Source of the DNA: Aphrocallistes beatrix
Lineage: Eukaryota > Porifera > Hexactinellida > Sceptrulophora > Aphrocallistidae
Assembly: GCA_963281255.1 (NCBI GenBank)
Contig: OY725502.1
Location: 1,798,001 to 1,862,000 of the forward strand
Length of the DNA stretch: 64,000 nucleotides
Direction: 5' to 3'
This document shows positions 55,837 to 64,000 of the stretch, in pieces. Position numbers and translations under genes: made by a program. The notes under the pieces were generated by a model, which did not search any database, was not told the DNA's origin, and saw nothing but the letters and a program-made list of their open reading frames with translations. Within the stretch, counting starts at the first letter, position 1. The number at the start of each line of letters is the position of its first letter.

Positions 55837-57107
55837 TCATACAATTCCACTCCACTGGAGATTCATGTAGACAATTCCCCCTGACTCATCCATGGTACAA
55901 AACAGGACATTCTTACTCGTCCGGTTTCCAACTCTTCCTGCTCCAATCATTTCTCTAGGTAAGAATAACTCCTGTGCCTCCTTGACAACCACGATATGTG
56001 TGGAATGTACCTTGGTTGGGTCCTCTGGGTATGCTAGATAGTCTCCTCCAAATTTAGTTCCCTCGGTTAAGTAGTAACCGTCTCTCCAAAGAGATTTGAA
56101 GACCTGTTTACAACCGGAAATTAAAAAATCACACAAAGTCTATGTGTATCGGCAACAAATTGTCTCTCGCACCATCATTTGATGGCATGCGACACAGCTT
56201 AGTATGGTAAACCCACATGGTCATGATCATGGATGCAAAAATTCATCATATGGGGTTTTACCATACAAAATTGTGTCGCGCGACACAATTTTGTTGGATG
56301 CTCATCAAGTTACTACAACTTTCAGGGCTGGGGTTGATTAACCGATTTTATGGTTCGGTTATTTTGGTTTCCTCCAAGGCGGTTAACCGGTTAACCGATA
56401 CCAGTATTAATTGGTTGAAGTATGGATTTTTGGACTAAGCTTTAACCTGATATTGAAAAAATTGATAATTTTCAGTGGTCTCGAAATATAATTTGTGGTT
56501 AGAAAATAGGAATTCTATTACATTTACAAATTTTCAGAAGTAATATTCTTGAATCTTCGAAAAACAAAGAAATTAGTGTGAATATTTAGAAAATAAAGCA
56601 GATCGGCTAACCGATCTAAGATTTCCTTAACCGTTAACCGAGATTGACGGCGGTTAGCCGGTTAACTGAATCCAGCCTTGCTACAATGTTGATCATTCTT
56701 TGAAGAGGTAAGTATAGATATTTGATATCATGGTTACAAAATATTAGCATGAAACAACGCACTAAAGATTTAACATTTCATACCTCGTAACACAACTTAT
56801 CCCTATTTGTCTCTGGATACGTCCAATCTCCATCTAACTCTGTCACTCCCAACTCCCTTAGCAGCGACACCTCTTCCCTCAGGAGGAGAAGTGGCACACC
56901 TCTGTGTCGCTCCTGGTGTGCCATCACGTGGTGGCAGCCCGCCATACCTCCCGTGATATGGTACTCTGTCCTGAGACACATTATCGTGTCTCTATCGTAC
57001 ACCCCTACTCCAAATGGAAGGATCTTCAGTTTGAATTTGGTTCGTTTGATTGGTTCTTGTGAAAATTGTTCAGCCATGCTTGATAGATCTACCACAAAAT
57101 GCAACAT
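55837..57107 (-). CDS. TSEN34: tRNA-splicing endonuclease subunit SEN34, two exons
   Basis: TSEN34 is a catalytic subunit of the nuclear complex that cuts introns out of pre-tRNAs; it cuts at the 3' splice site. Exon 1 runs from the start to 56784 (LCYE|GTATGA donor) and exon 2 from 56103 (AACAG acceptor) to the stop at 55837, in phase 0. The start could be the ATG at 57107 (196 residues) or 57077 (MAEQFSQEP, 186 residues). Exon 2 is the endonuclease fold: FKSLWRDGYYLTEGTKFGGD, then YLAYPEDPTKVHSTHI, with catalytic-type Tyr in the YLAYP region and His, then the Lys of TSKNVLFC, and NLQWSG at the end, matching animal SEN34. The protein is shorter than human (310) because the low-complexity linker is absent. 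The intron carries palindromes and a MITE. Confidence 0.88.
56189..56293. repeat. Imperfect inverted repeat plus perfect 28-base palindrome in TSEN34 intron
   Basis: GCGACACAGCTTAGTATGGT near 56189 is mirrored by ACCATACAAAATTGTGTCGC, with a loop centred near 56230. Its right edge overlaps a perfect palindrome at 56266-56293 (CAAAATTGTGTCGC and its complement). Confidence 0.65.
56323..56680. mobile_element. hAT-like MITE with GGTTAACCGG units, in TSEN34 intron
   Basis: Its ends CAGGGCTGGGGTTGATTAAC and GTTAACTGAATCCAGCCTTG are inverted. The flanks CTACAACTTT and CTACAATGTT match at 8 of 10 bases. GGTTAACCGGTTAACCGA units lie near both ends. A second copy lies inverted at 57229-57575. Confidence 0.75.
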
Positions 57108-57228
57108 TTCCAAACTTAATCGGGCAAATCTAGAGGGAGCGATTTTTTGTTTACAAAAGTCGTGGGCTATTCGAGCCAAACATTTTGAAATTCAGCCATT
57201 TGTCATTATCTTTGTCCCAATAAAGCGT

Positions 57229-57575
57229 CAAGGCTGGATTCGGTTAACCGGCTAACCGCCGTCAATCTCGGTTAACGGTTAAGGAAATCCTCGATCGGCT
57301 TTATTTTATAAATATTTACACTAATTTCATTGTTTTTCTACGGAGATTCATGAATATTACTTCAAAAATTTGATAATACAGTATAATTCCTATTTTATAA
57401 TCATATAATATATTTCGAGACCACTGAAAATTATAAAATTATTAATACCAGGTTAAAGATTAGTCCAAAAATCCATATTTTTACTAATTTATATTGACAT
57501 CGGTTAACCGGTTAACCGCCCTGGAGGAAACCAAAATGACTGAGCCCTAAAATCGGTTAACCAACCCCAGCCCTG
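57229..57575. mobile_element. Second GGTTAACCGG MITE, inverted, upstream of TSEN34
   Basis: It begins CAAGGCTGGATTCGGTTAAC and ends GTTAACCAACCCCAGCCCTG. The duplication AAAGCGT (7 bases) flanks both ends exactly. Its interior is the reverse complement of the intronic copy, including TTTTGGTTTCCTCC and CCGTCAATCTCGGTTAA. It begins about 120 bases from the likely TSEN34 start, so it may lie in the promoter. Confidence 0.8.
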
Positions 57576-57589
57576 AAAGCGTAAAAACG

Positions 57590-57773
57590 ATAATTTGGAA
57601 TGAGATCCCGATTATGCGATTGAAAATTTCAAGTGATTGGTTAATCGTGAAAATAAAATACTGATTTCATATTACAACAAATTATAGTAAATGAGAGTAA
57701 ATTGATTTATTTTATTACACAGAAGAAACCGATTAATCGGGGCTGTCCTGGTTAAGCGGTTTCCACTGTACAT
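57590..57773. mobile_element. Fragment of a pogo-type MITE
   Basis: The right end AAGCGGTTTCCACTG followed by TA, preceded by CCGATTAATCGGGGCTGTCC, is a typical TA-inserting tip. The left part around 57600 (GATCCCGATTATGCGATTG) is a weak inverted partner. Borders are approximate. Confidence 0.45.
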
Positions 57774-58185
57774 GAAACTAAAATTAGATTAGAATGTGGA
57801 AATTTAAAGTAGATGGATCTAGCGATAACTTACACGTATCCGAATTTAAGAAAGCTTTTACTCTGGAAAAATTGCATTTTTAATTAAAAATTATTTGATT
57901 CGTACAATGATCACTTTACCAAATATAGACGTAAACTAAAAGCTTGGACTATTCAACGGAAGTACGTACGAAGAGATGTAATATAGAATTTTAGGAGATA
58001 ACATTCAATAAAAATAAAATTCAGCAAACAAGTTCTAAACAACAATACTAGTGGAAAAAACATAATTTGGTACATATATTGAGAAGAGAAAATCCAAAGA
58101 GTGAAGAAACTCCAACAACCATACCACCAGCAACTACACCAATTACACCACCAATCACTCCTCCTACCGCCATGCCAATTGGCCT

Positions 58186-58800
58186 GTCACTGGAAAATTG
58201 GTCCGCGAAAATTTTGGTCCGGGGGACCAATTTTCCATGGAATTTTGGTCCGGAGGGACCATTTTTTTCATGGAATTTTGGTCCGGGAGACCAATTTTCC
58301 ATAAGGAATTTTGGTCTGCCCTAATCAATATTTCCATGAAAAATGCATCACCATTCCAGAACAATTCGGAAAGGATGTCAAGTCCCAAGTGGCGCTGCGG
58401 TAGCTGTTTTATGTCTAGTTATTATAGTTGGAATAGGTAGGCACTCAATAGGAAGAGAGTTCAGATTTTAGAGAGAGCAGAAGAAATAAAATACACTTCT
58501 TAGATTATAGATTAGCTAAATATGTATTGAATACTAAAATATGAATTGTCAGTCCGGGGTCAAACAGCTTGGTTGTTCGACAATTGAAAAGTATCAAAAA
58601 ATCGAGGATGTCAAATGATTGATATAATCTCATTTTCCATGAAAGAATTAGTCTCCCGGACAATTTTTCCTGAAAAAATGGCCCCGGACCAATATTCTCT
58701 GAAAAAATGGTCCCCCGGACCAATATTCTCTGAAAAAAATGGTTCATTGCAGGACCGAAATTTTCAGGGGAGGACCAATTTCCCATGAAAAAATTGGTCC
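58186..58800. repeat. Element with TTTTGGTCCGGGGGACCAAT units
   Basis: The left end CACTGGAAAATTGGTCCGCG is the complement of the right end of the 28.7-29.2 kb element. GGTCCGGGGGACC-type palindromic units recur at 58200-58320 and 58640-58800 around an AT-rich middle. Open frames here on both strands are translations of the repeats. Confidence 0.65.
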
Positions 58801-59406
58801 ACTCATGATGACGTAAGCATAATTAATTAAGATAATTTTGTTGAGGCATCTATATTGAACACTTTATTGAACAATTTTTTATCTCAAACTATTAAAATTT
58901 GAGCTCTAATAGGCATTTATCATTAAAATTAGGCGATGATGACACGGCAAAATTTTTAACCGCAAATTGCTCAGAGGTCCTATGTCCGATAGATCTAGGA
59001 ATAAAATAGGTTTTAGAGAGCCTCATATTTCACCAGTGTTACCAATCTCAAGTTTCTAGCTCTTCTCGTTTTTGTGCAATAAGCAAAAGAATGAAATCAC
59101 AAAATGCTACGTAATGCTGATGATTTAGCATATATTTAAAATCGTATGAGTAGGTGCACATCCACATATATGTCCGCAGCTTTACAAAAAATTTCAGGAC
59201 GATATCTTTAATCTCTGGTCTGTGCACCGCTTACGGCCGGACAACAGTACTCATTTTAGTCTGTGCTACTATATTATTATATTGGATCATAGATCCAATA
59301 TAATACATATATTAAAATCGACGAGGCGCATGCGCTTCACCAACGAGGCGCATGCGCCTGAGATTTTGATGCTATTCAAGAATTAATAGGCTTTTCTTTG
59401 TAAATA
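58801..59406. other. Gene-free spacer
   Basis: No gene is seen. Near 59285-59365 the text TATTAAAATCGACGAGGCGC and a direct repeat CGAGGCGCATGCGC (twice) occur; the complement of the first recurs near 62743-62768, so it is a dispersed repeat end. Confidence 0.45.
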
Positions 59407-59971
59407 CAGGTATCCCTCGCCGTTCGCCTGGGGTTACGATCCTGAGAATTGCCGCGAATGGCAAAATCGCGAACGGAGAGACGTAAGTTCAATGATAATA
59501 GTGGGGTTATGTTCCTAGATTATAAAAACGACGCGATATACAGTTTGCCAAATACGCTATTGAGTCAATAGTTGAACTGTAATACTGATACAAACCAAAG
59601 TGAAATGGTAGTAATAAATGAAGTGATAAATGAAAGATATAGATCCACTAGTAGCAAACCTAAGTATCATACCTAAATAGTAAAGTCTAGCCTTACCATC
59701 AACAACCAACTTCCTCTTAGCCATGATGTAATTATTAGGTAGAAAATTATAAGTATAGAAACAATAGGAACAGTAAATGATATTGCCAGGATAATATGGA
59801 GATACGTGTAAGGTTATAGACTTATGTTAGCCCATGAAACTACTGAAGAGAGTAACGAAAACCGCGAATAGTCGAGGGAACGAGTCGCAAATAGCAAAAC
59901 AAGACTCAAAAAAATTTCCGTGAATAGTCGAAACCGCGAATGGCAAACTCGCGAACGGCGAGGGCTGCCTG
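59407..59971. mobile_element. Pogo/Tigger-type MITE
   Basis: The inverted ends CAGGTATCCCTCGCCGTTCG and CGAACGGCGAGGGCTGCCTG are flanked by TA. Inner repeats of CGCGAATRGYCGA lie near the right end. There is no transposase. Confidence 0.8.
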
Positions 59972-59976
59972 TACTA

Positions 59977-60467
59977 TAGGGATCGACCGGGAATCCCGGT
60001 TGAATCCCGGTTTTGCCGGGATTTGGCTATTTTACCGGGATCCCGGTTATTGCCGGGATCGCCTAAATTTACCGGGATCTAGCCGGGAATTTAAAAACCT
60101 TTATATAGTGGAACTCAGAATGAATTAATATTCTATTCATGTAATTTATGGTTAAACGTAGTTATTATACACTATAGACATTAACATTAATTTATTTCAG
60201 AATTTTTGACACCCCGCTATTCCGAATTCCGATCATTCTTTTAGGACGAAACCCTACCTAAGGCTACATTTAACCTCAGAAATACGGTCAATTCATAACA
60301 TCAATCGTTCACTACTTGTTGAATCAATAGTTACGTGTTAAACCAAAACATTTTATTGACAATTGACAATATGTACTAATCCCGGCTAGCCGGGAATCCC
60401 GGCAAAAAAATTGACAATCCCGGCAAAATCCCGTCCCGGCAGAAAATCTTATCCCGGTCGATCACTA
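59977..60467. mobile_element. hAT-type MITE rich in TCCCGG units
   Basis: It begins TAGGGATCGACCGGGAATCC and ends ATCCCGGTCGATCACTA. It is flanked on both sides by the exact 8-bp duplication CTGTACTA, created by inserting at the very end of the preceding pogo-type MITE. CCGGGATYCCGG units crowd both subterminal regions. Confidence 0.85.
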
Positions 60468-60703
60468 CTGTACTACAACTTTAATTCTTATTCTAACATT
60501 TACTATTATAATTTTTAGAATTGTATTATTAATGGCAGAAGGTGCTTCTCCTGCTTCTTCATTCTTAGAATTGGATCCACTAAAAAACGTAAAATTGATT
60601 ATCCCGAGGCTAAATTATCAACACAGATGCAGCCTCTAAATTTTCCAATCAATACTACTACATCTTTAAACAAGAAAGTGTAATACAAGTTAATTTTCCA
60701 TTT

Positions 60704-61165
60704 CAGTGTTGCCATATGAGCTGTTTGACATGTTCATGTCATACCTTCAAATTTTCGTGCCAAATTCATGCCATAAAACATTAAATGTTCATGCAAAATT
60801 CATGCCAAGTGTGAAAAGTTCATGCCATGTTCATGCCAAAGGTAAAAAGTTCTTGCCATGCTCATACCAGAAGTAGAAAGATATTATCATCCAAATGATA
60901 TTTCAAGTTATCAAAAATACACCAGTGCATGAAATTCTGATTGATATAAACATAATATGGATACTCAAGTTTTAGTTGAGGTTATTTATCAATATAAACC
61001 CGTTTGACATTGACAAGATGAAACGATAATGAATTCATAAAATGACAATTTACCTAACTGAAAAAGTTCATGCCAAGTTCTGGTTCATGCCATTTTCATG
61101 CCACAACTCAAAAGTTCATGAAAATGGTCAAATCTATGAACTTTGTTCATGATATGGTTACACTG
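60704..61165. mobile_element. hAT-like MITE with GTTCATGCCA units
   Basis: The inverted ends CAGTGTTGCCATATGAGC and CATGATATGGTTACACTG are flanked by TTCCATTT and ATTCATTT (6 of 8 match). About a dozen (AA)GTTCATGCCA variants lie in two clusters near the ends. Confidence 0.65.
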
Positions 61166-61268
61166 ATTCATTTAATGAAGTCAACTCGGTCAAAGGTAAT
61201 TAGTACTGATCGAAGAATGGCTTATCATTCACAGATGATCTAACAGAGATATTAGAATTGGTCACCAA

Positions 61269-61345
61269 CAGGGTTGGTAGATTTAATCCACCTCTGGGTT
61301 AAATCCAGGTTTAAACCGGGTTGGGCAAAATCCCTTTTTGTGGGT
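61269..61345. repeat. CAGGGTTGG tip with TTTAAACCGGG units, half copy
   Basis: CAGGGTTGGTAGATTTAATC is followed by GGTTAAATCCAGGTTTAAAC and GGGTTGGGC. A second half copy in the same orientation starts at 63372 (CAAGGTTGGAATTTAACCCG...GGTTTAAACCGG). No right end was found for either. Confidence 0.5.
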
Positions 61346-61771
61346 TAAACCTCATTATTATTATAAGCGAATCAACTTTATCAGGTCATATCCATTTTAG
61401 CATAACCTAGAGGATCAATATTCTGTCAATATCTAATTAACAATGTAGTTACTACCATAATAATTGGAATTCTTTAAAATCTTAGAATAAATAGGAATTC
61501 ATAGAATTTATAATTATTTCAGGTGTTTCAGCGAAAACTGACAATAATGCCTGACTATTTAATGAGGGTTTTTCTATACAGCAATCTAGGTTGCTACATA
61601 GAACACCTCGAGCAACCTAGGTTACTCTGTGCTTAGTATGTAGCAGCCTATGAGAAATAGTATTACCGCTTTTATTCATAGATTAATATTATTATTATTA
61701 ATAGACATGCCGTTATTTTTTTTCATTAAATTTTCTTACTTTAAGGTTAATAACAATAATAATACGTAATA

Positions 61772-62290
61772 CGAGGGGCAATCTAAAAGTTCTAATCCTT
61801 CCACCAAAAGGGAGGACCATTACAAGTTTTTACGCGAAATATGTACTGTCACAAGTAGTTGATCATTATAAAAAGGTAAGACCAAGGACGGGAGTACGTG
61901 GAATAAAATTATTGCATGATAATGCCCCAGCCCATAATTCAAAGGTTGCCAAGTCTAAACATGCCGAATATGGGATAGAAGTCCTTCCTCACCCACCATA
62001 CAGTCCAGATCTAGCTCTCTGCGACTTCTGGCTGTTTCAAAAGCTAAAAGATCATTTGCGAGGGAATAGATTCCGAGATCGGAGTGAGCTACGAACCTCG
62101 ATTTTTCAGTATCTCAAATACCTACTCCAAGCAATGTACATAGAAGCATTTTACTCATGGATGGCAAGGTTACAAAAGTGCATAAATGTAGATAGGGAGT
62201 ACTTTGAACAATTATAATTACTTTAATACTGATTCTTCATTTCAACTAGAAAAAATTATCATGGGATTATAACTTTTCGATTGCCCCTCG
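61772..62290 (+). mobile_element. Internally deleted mariner element
   Basis: The terminal repeats CGAGGGGCAATCTAAAAGTT and AACTTTTCGATTGCCCCTCG are flanked by TA. The remaining coding part (to 62217) is the C-terminal transposase half with HDNAPAHNS and PPYSPDLALCDFWLF; the second and third acidic residues are 34 apart, the D34D spacing of mariner. The N-terminal DNA-binding half and first catalytic Asp are deleted, so it cannot make transposase. Confidence 0.85.
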
Positions 62291-62300
62291 TAATATACAA

Positions 62301-62640
62301 TTATTCCATTCTGACATGATTCCTTGATGATATGTTTTTTTTACAATGAATTAAGAAGTGCATGTGTGCAGCATGTATGTTATATATACAGTATATGTGT
62401 AAGTCTGTGCGCGCGTATATATGTATAAATTCATGTATTATTAAATGCGTTTCATGGGCTAATCGAAAAAGATGAGTTTTCAAGAGACTTTTAAAGATAG
62501 TAATGGATTGAGCATTCCGGATGTAGGCAGGCAGGTTATTCCATTCAACAGGAGCAGCAAAATAAAAAGAGCGATCAAGTTGAGGAATTAATGTATGGAT
62601 GTTTGGGGAGGATAGCATTCGAAAATCTTAGATTACGGTT
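62301..62640 (-). pseudogene. 3' end of a non-LTR retrotransposon ORF2
   Basis: The minus-strand frame reads HTLIPQLDRSFYFAAPVEWN followed by NLPAYIR and FKSLLKTHLFR, the conserved C-terminal tail after the reverse transcriptase of CR1/Rex-like LINEs. Upstream on the same strand another frame (LYTSPSFSKRSNRNLRFSNA) shows a frameshifted continuation. It is an isolated fragment. Confidence 0.7.
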
Positions 62641-63529
62641 GGACCTTTTACTAAAGCTAGGTGATGTATAGAGGAGCAAGAGAATGAACAGCTTTATAAA
62701 TGATGAGGATTCTAAATGTGATGCGATGTTTTCATATACTAAAAGCGCCTCGTCGATTTTAATATATGAAAACATCATTTTATGCACATGCACGTAATTG
62801 TTGCACAACAATTACACACATGCACATAAAACAATAGGCACATATACTACACTACAAATATCATTTTTTGAGAAATTAAATAAAATTTACTATATTCAAC
62901 ATTAGTGAAAATAGCAAGTACAAGGTGTTTCATTGATTACACACAAAAGTAAATTGCTTTCATTTCATTTGTGATTGAGATGATTTAGTTATTTTGGCTG
63001 CTTTTGAAAGGAAATCCTTTGACATTTATGAAAAACAATGAAGCAAACAGTTGGAATAAAAGTAAATTATTTCAATACATCCTCAATGTGAGATAACTCA
63101 TTTCCGATTAAGTCATTTTGGGCGGGGAAACCTTAGAAGTGTGGGGTAGTCTTGAATAGGACTGATTTTTATGGTAGAATTCCACCATCTTGATCTTCTT
63201 TTGTTCTTCACCTAGCTTGTCCATTTTGCTGTCACATAAATGTCAGAAGGTGCTAAAGAACATCGTAAAAGGGGAAGATTATTAGTAAAATATTTACCTA
63301 GTAATTTCAAATTATTTTCGTGATACAATCGCTGAAACACCCTGTATCATATTTTCTAGCATTGATGAGTTCAAGGTTGGAATTTAACCCGAATTAAATA
63401 GGTTTAACCCAGCCCACTTGGCTAAACCCGGTTTAAACCGGATTGAACTGGATTTTTTTGATATTATCCTTTGGTTGGGTCTCAATTATGTTAAACAATA
63501 TACGTAGCTATCACTGTCAGTGTCAGAAT
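62641..63529. other. Gene-free spacer between LINE fragments
   Basis: It holds the repeat end near 62743, a short block at about 63105-63165 (TGGGCGGGGAAACCTTAGAA, GTGTGGG) whose complement occurs near 40885-40920 inside GCLC intron 11, and the half copy starting at 63372. No gene is seen. Confidence 0.45.
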
Positions 63530-64000
63530 ACATTTCTTAAAACTGTCAACTCTACATATAATTAATGATAGTCACGCACTCAAGGACAGACATAGTACAC
63601 AGTCCACGTTATAGAGACATGTGGGAGCTATAATCTCCCTGCACGCAGTTACCAGGTCTAAATGTACTGCGCTCCTGAAGGTAGCCAATGACATCCTCTT
63701 CTACATGAACCAAAAACACGTCACACTTCTCGTCCTCTTGGATCTCAGCTATGCATTTGGCACCGTTGACCATTCTATCCTAATAACACGCCTTCTTGCA
63801 CATTTCCGGATTCGTGACACTTCTCCCTCTTGGTTCAAATAATATCTCTCCGGCTGAAACCAATCCATTTCTATCCGTGGTTCAAATTCACTCGACACTC
63901 CCGTTAAATACAGCATTCTCGCTCCCCTAAGGTTCCTGCCTTGGTACCCTTCTCTTCACTATTTATACCACCAGCTCGCTCTTTGATATCATTAGGTCTC
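63530..64000 (+). pseudogene. Non-LTR reverse transcriptase fragment, runs off the window
   Basis: Broken frames read HALKDRHST, then ALLKVANDILFYMNQKHVTL and LVLLDLSYAFGTVDHSIL, then WFK-stop-YLSG, SIRGSNS and a degraded APLRFLPWYPSLHYLYHQLA. This is the order of the CR1/Rex-type reverse transcriptase palm, including the first catalytic Asp in LLDLSYAF. Stops interrupt it. It continues past the right edge. Confidence 0.75.

Noticed and set aside
58048-58440. Several overlapping frames with WSPGPKFHGK-like repeats
   Set aside because: They translate the GGTCCGGGGGACC repeat units on both strands.
1-64000. tRNA or rRNA genes
   Set aside because: I looked for GGTTCRANNCC B-box sequences with a paired acceptor stem and for conserved rRNA blocks, and found none that convinced me. 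A tRNAscan run would be decisive.

Overview
This is eukaryotic, AT-rich genomic DNA from an invertebrate animal. Genes are spread thinly among a great many short non-autonomous DNA transposons. The metazoan gene set (13-exon glutamate-cysteine ligase, TSEN34, tripeptidyl-peptidase II, MATE transporter, DRAM/Frag1 membrane protein, three NHL beta-propeller genes), together with a C80/RTX protein, a GH7-like secreted protein and a glycine-rich collagen-like protein, would fit a marine sponge or a similar early-branching animal. That placement is inference; no species is recognised.

Layout. 1-6033 is a 2010-codon open frame resembling bacterial multifunctional RTX toxins. It has the C-terminal half of a C80 cysteine-protease domain, a TcdA/TcdB-like pore region, RTX calcium repeats and a terminal membrane anchor, and it probably continues left of the window. 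7.1-11.6 kb holds a decayed TPR gene, a long fold-back element, a hAT-type MITE and two decayed exon-like stretches. 12.2-13.5 kb is a coiled-coil/NHL gene. 13.9-16.8 kb is a nest of transposons: a Tc1 copy inside a hAT MITE, then a tandem-repeat MITE. 18.5-19.3 kb is a DRAM/Frag1 gene, 23.1-24.0 kb a secreted GH7-like protein, and 25.3-26.9 kb a MATE transporter (minus). 27.8-30.5 kb holds a SLC46-like pseudogene and a 7-TM receptor-like pseudogene. 32.4-36.3 kb is a 1306-residue glycine-rich protein. 38.3-39.2 kb and 53.9-54.8 kb are two paralogous NHL genes. 39.9-44.7 kb (minus) is a complete GCLC gene whose 13 exons could be joined in frame. 49.4-53.2 kb (minus) is an intronless, strikingly GC-rich TPP2 gene. 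55.8-57.1 kb (minus) is a two-exon TSEN34 gene. 57.2-64.0 kb is almost entirely transposon remains: MITEs, a deleted mariner copy and two pieces of non-LTR retrotransposon.

The genes do not form an operon-like pathway; each is an independent eukaryotic unit. Two features stand out. The first is the animal-encoded C80/pore/RTX protein with a membrane anchor. The second is a recurring transposon architecture: at least seven sequence-unrelated MITE families have hAT-like ends, mostly with 8-bp target duplications, and interiors built from tandem copies of a short family-specific motif.
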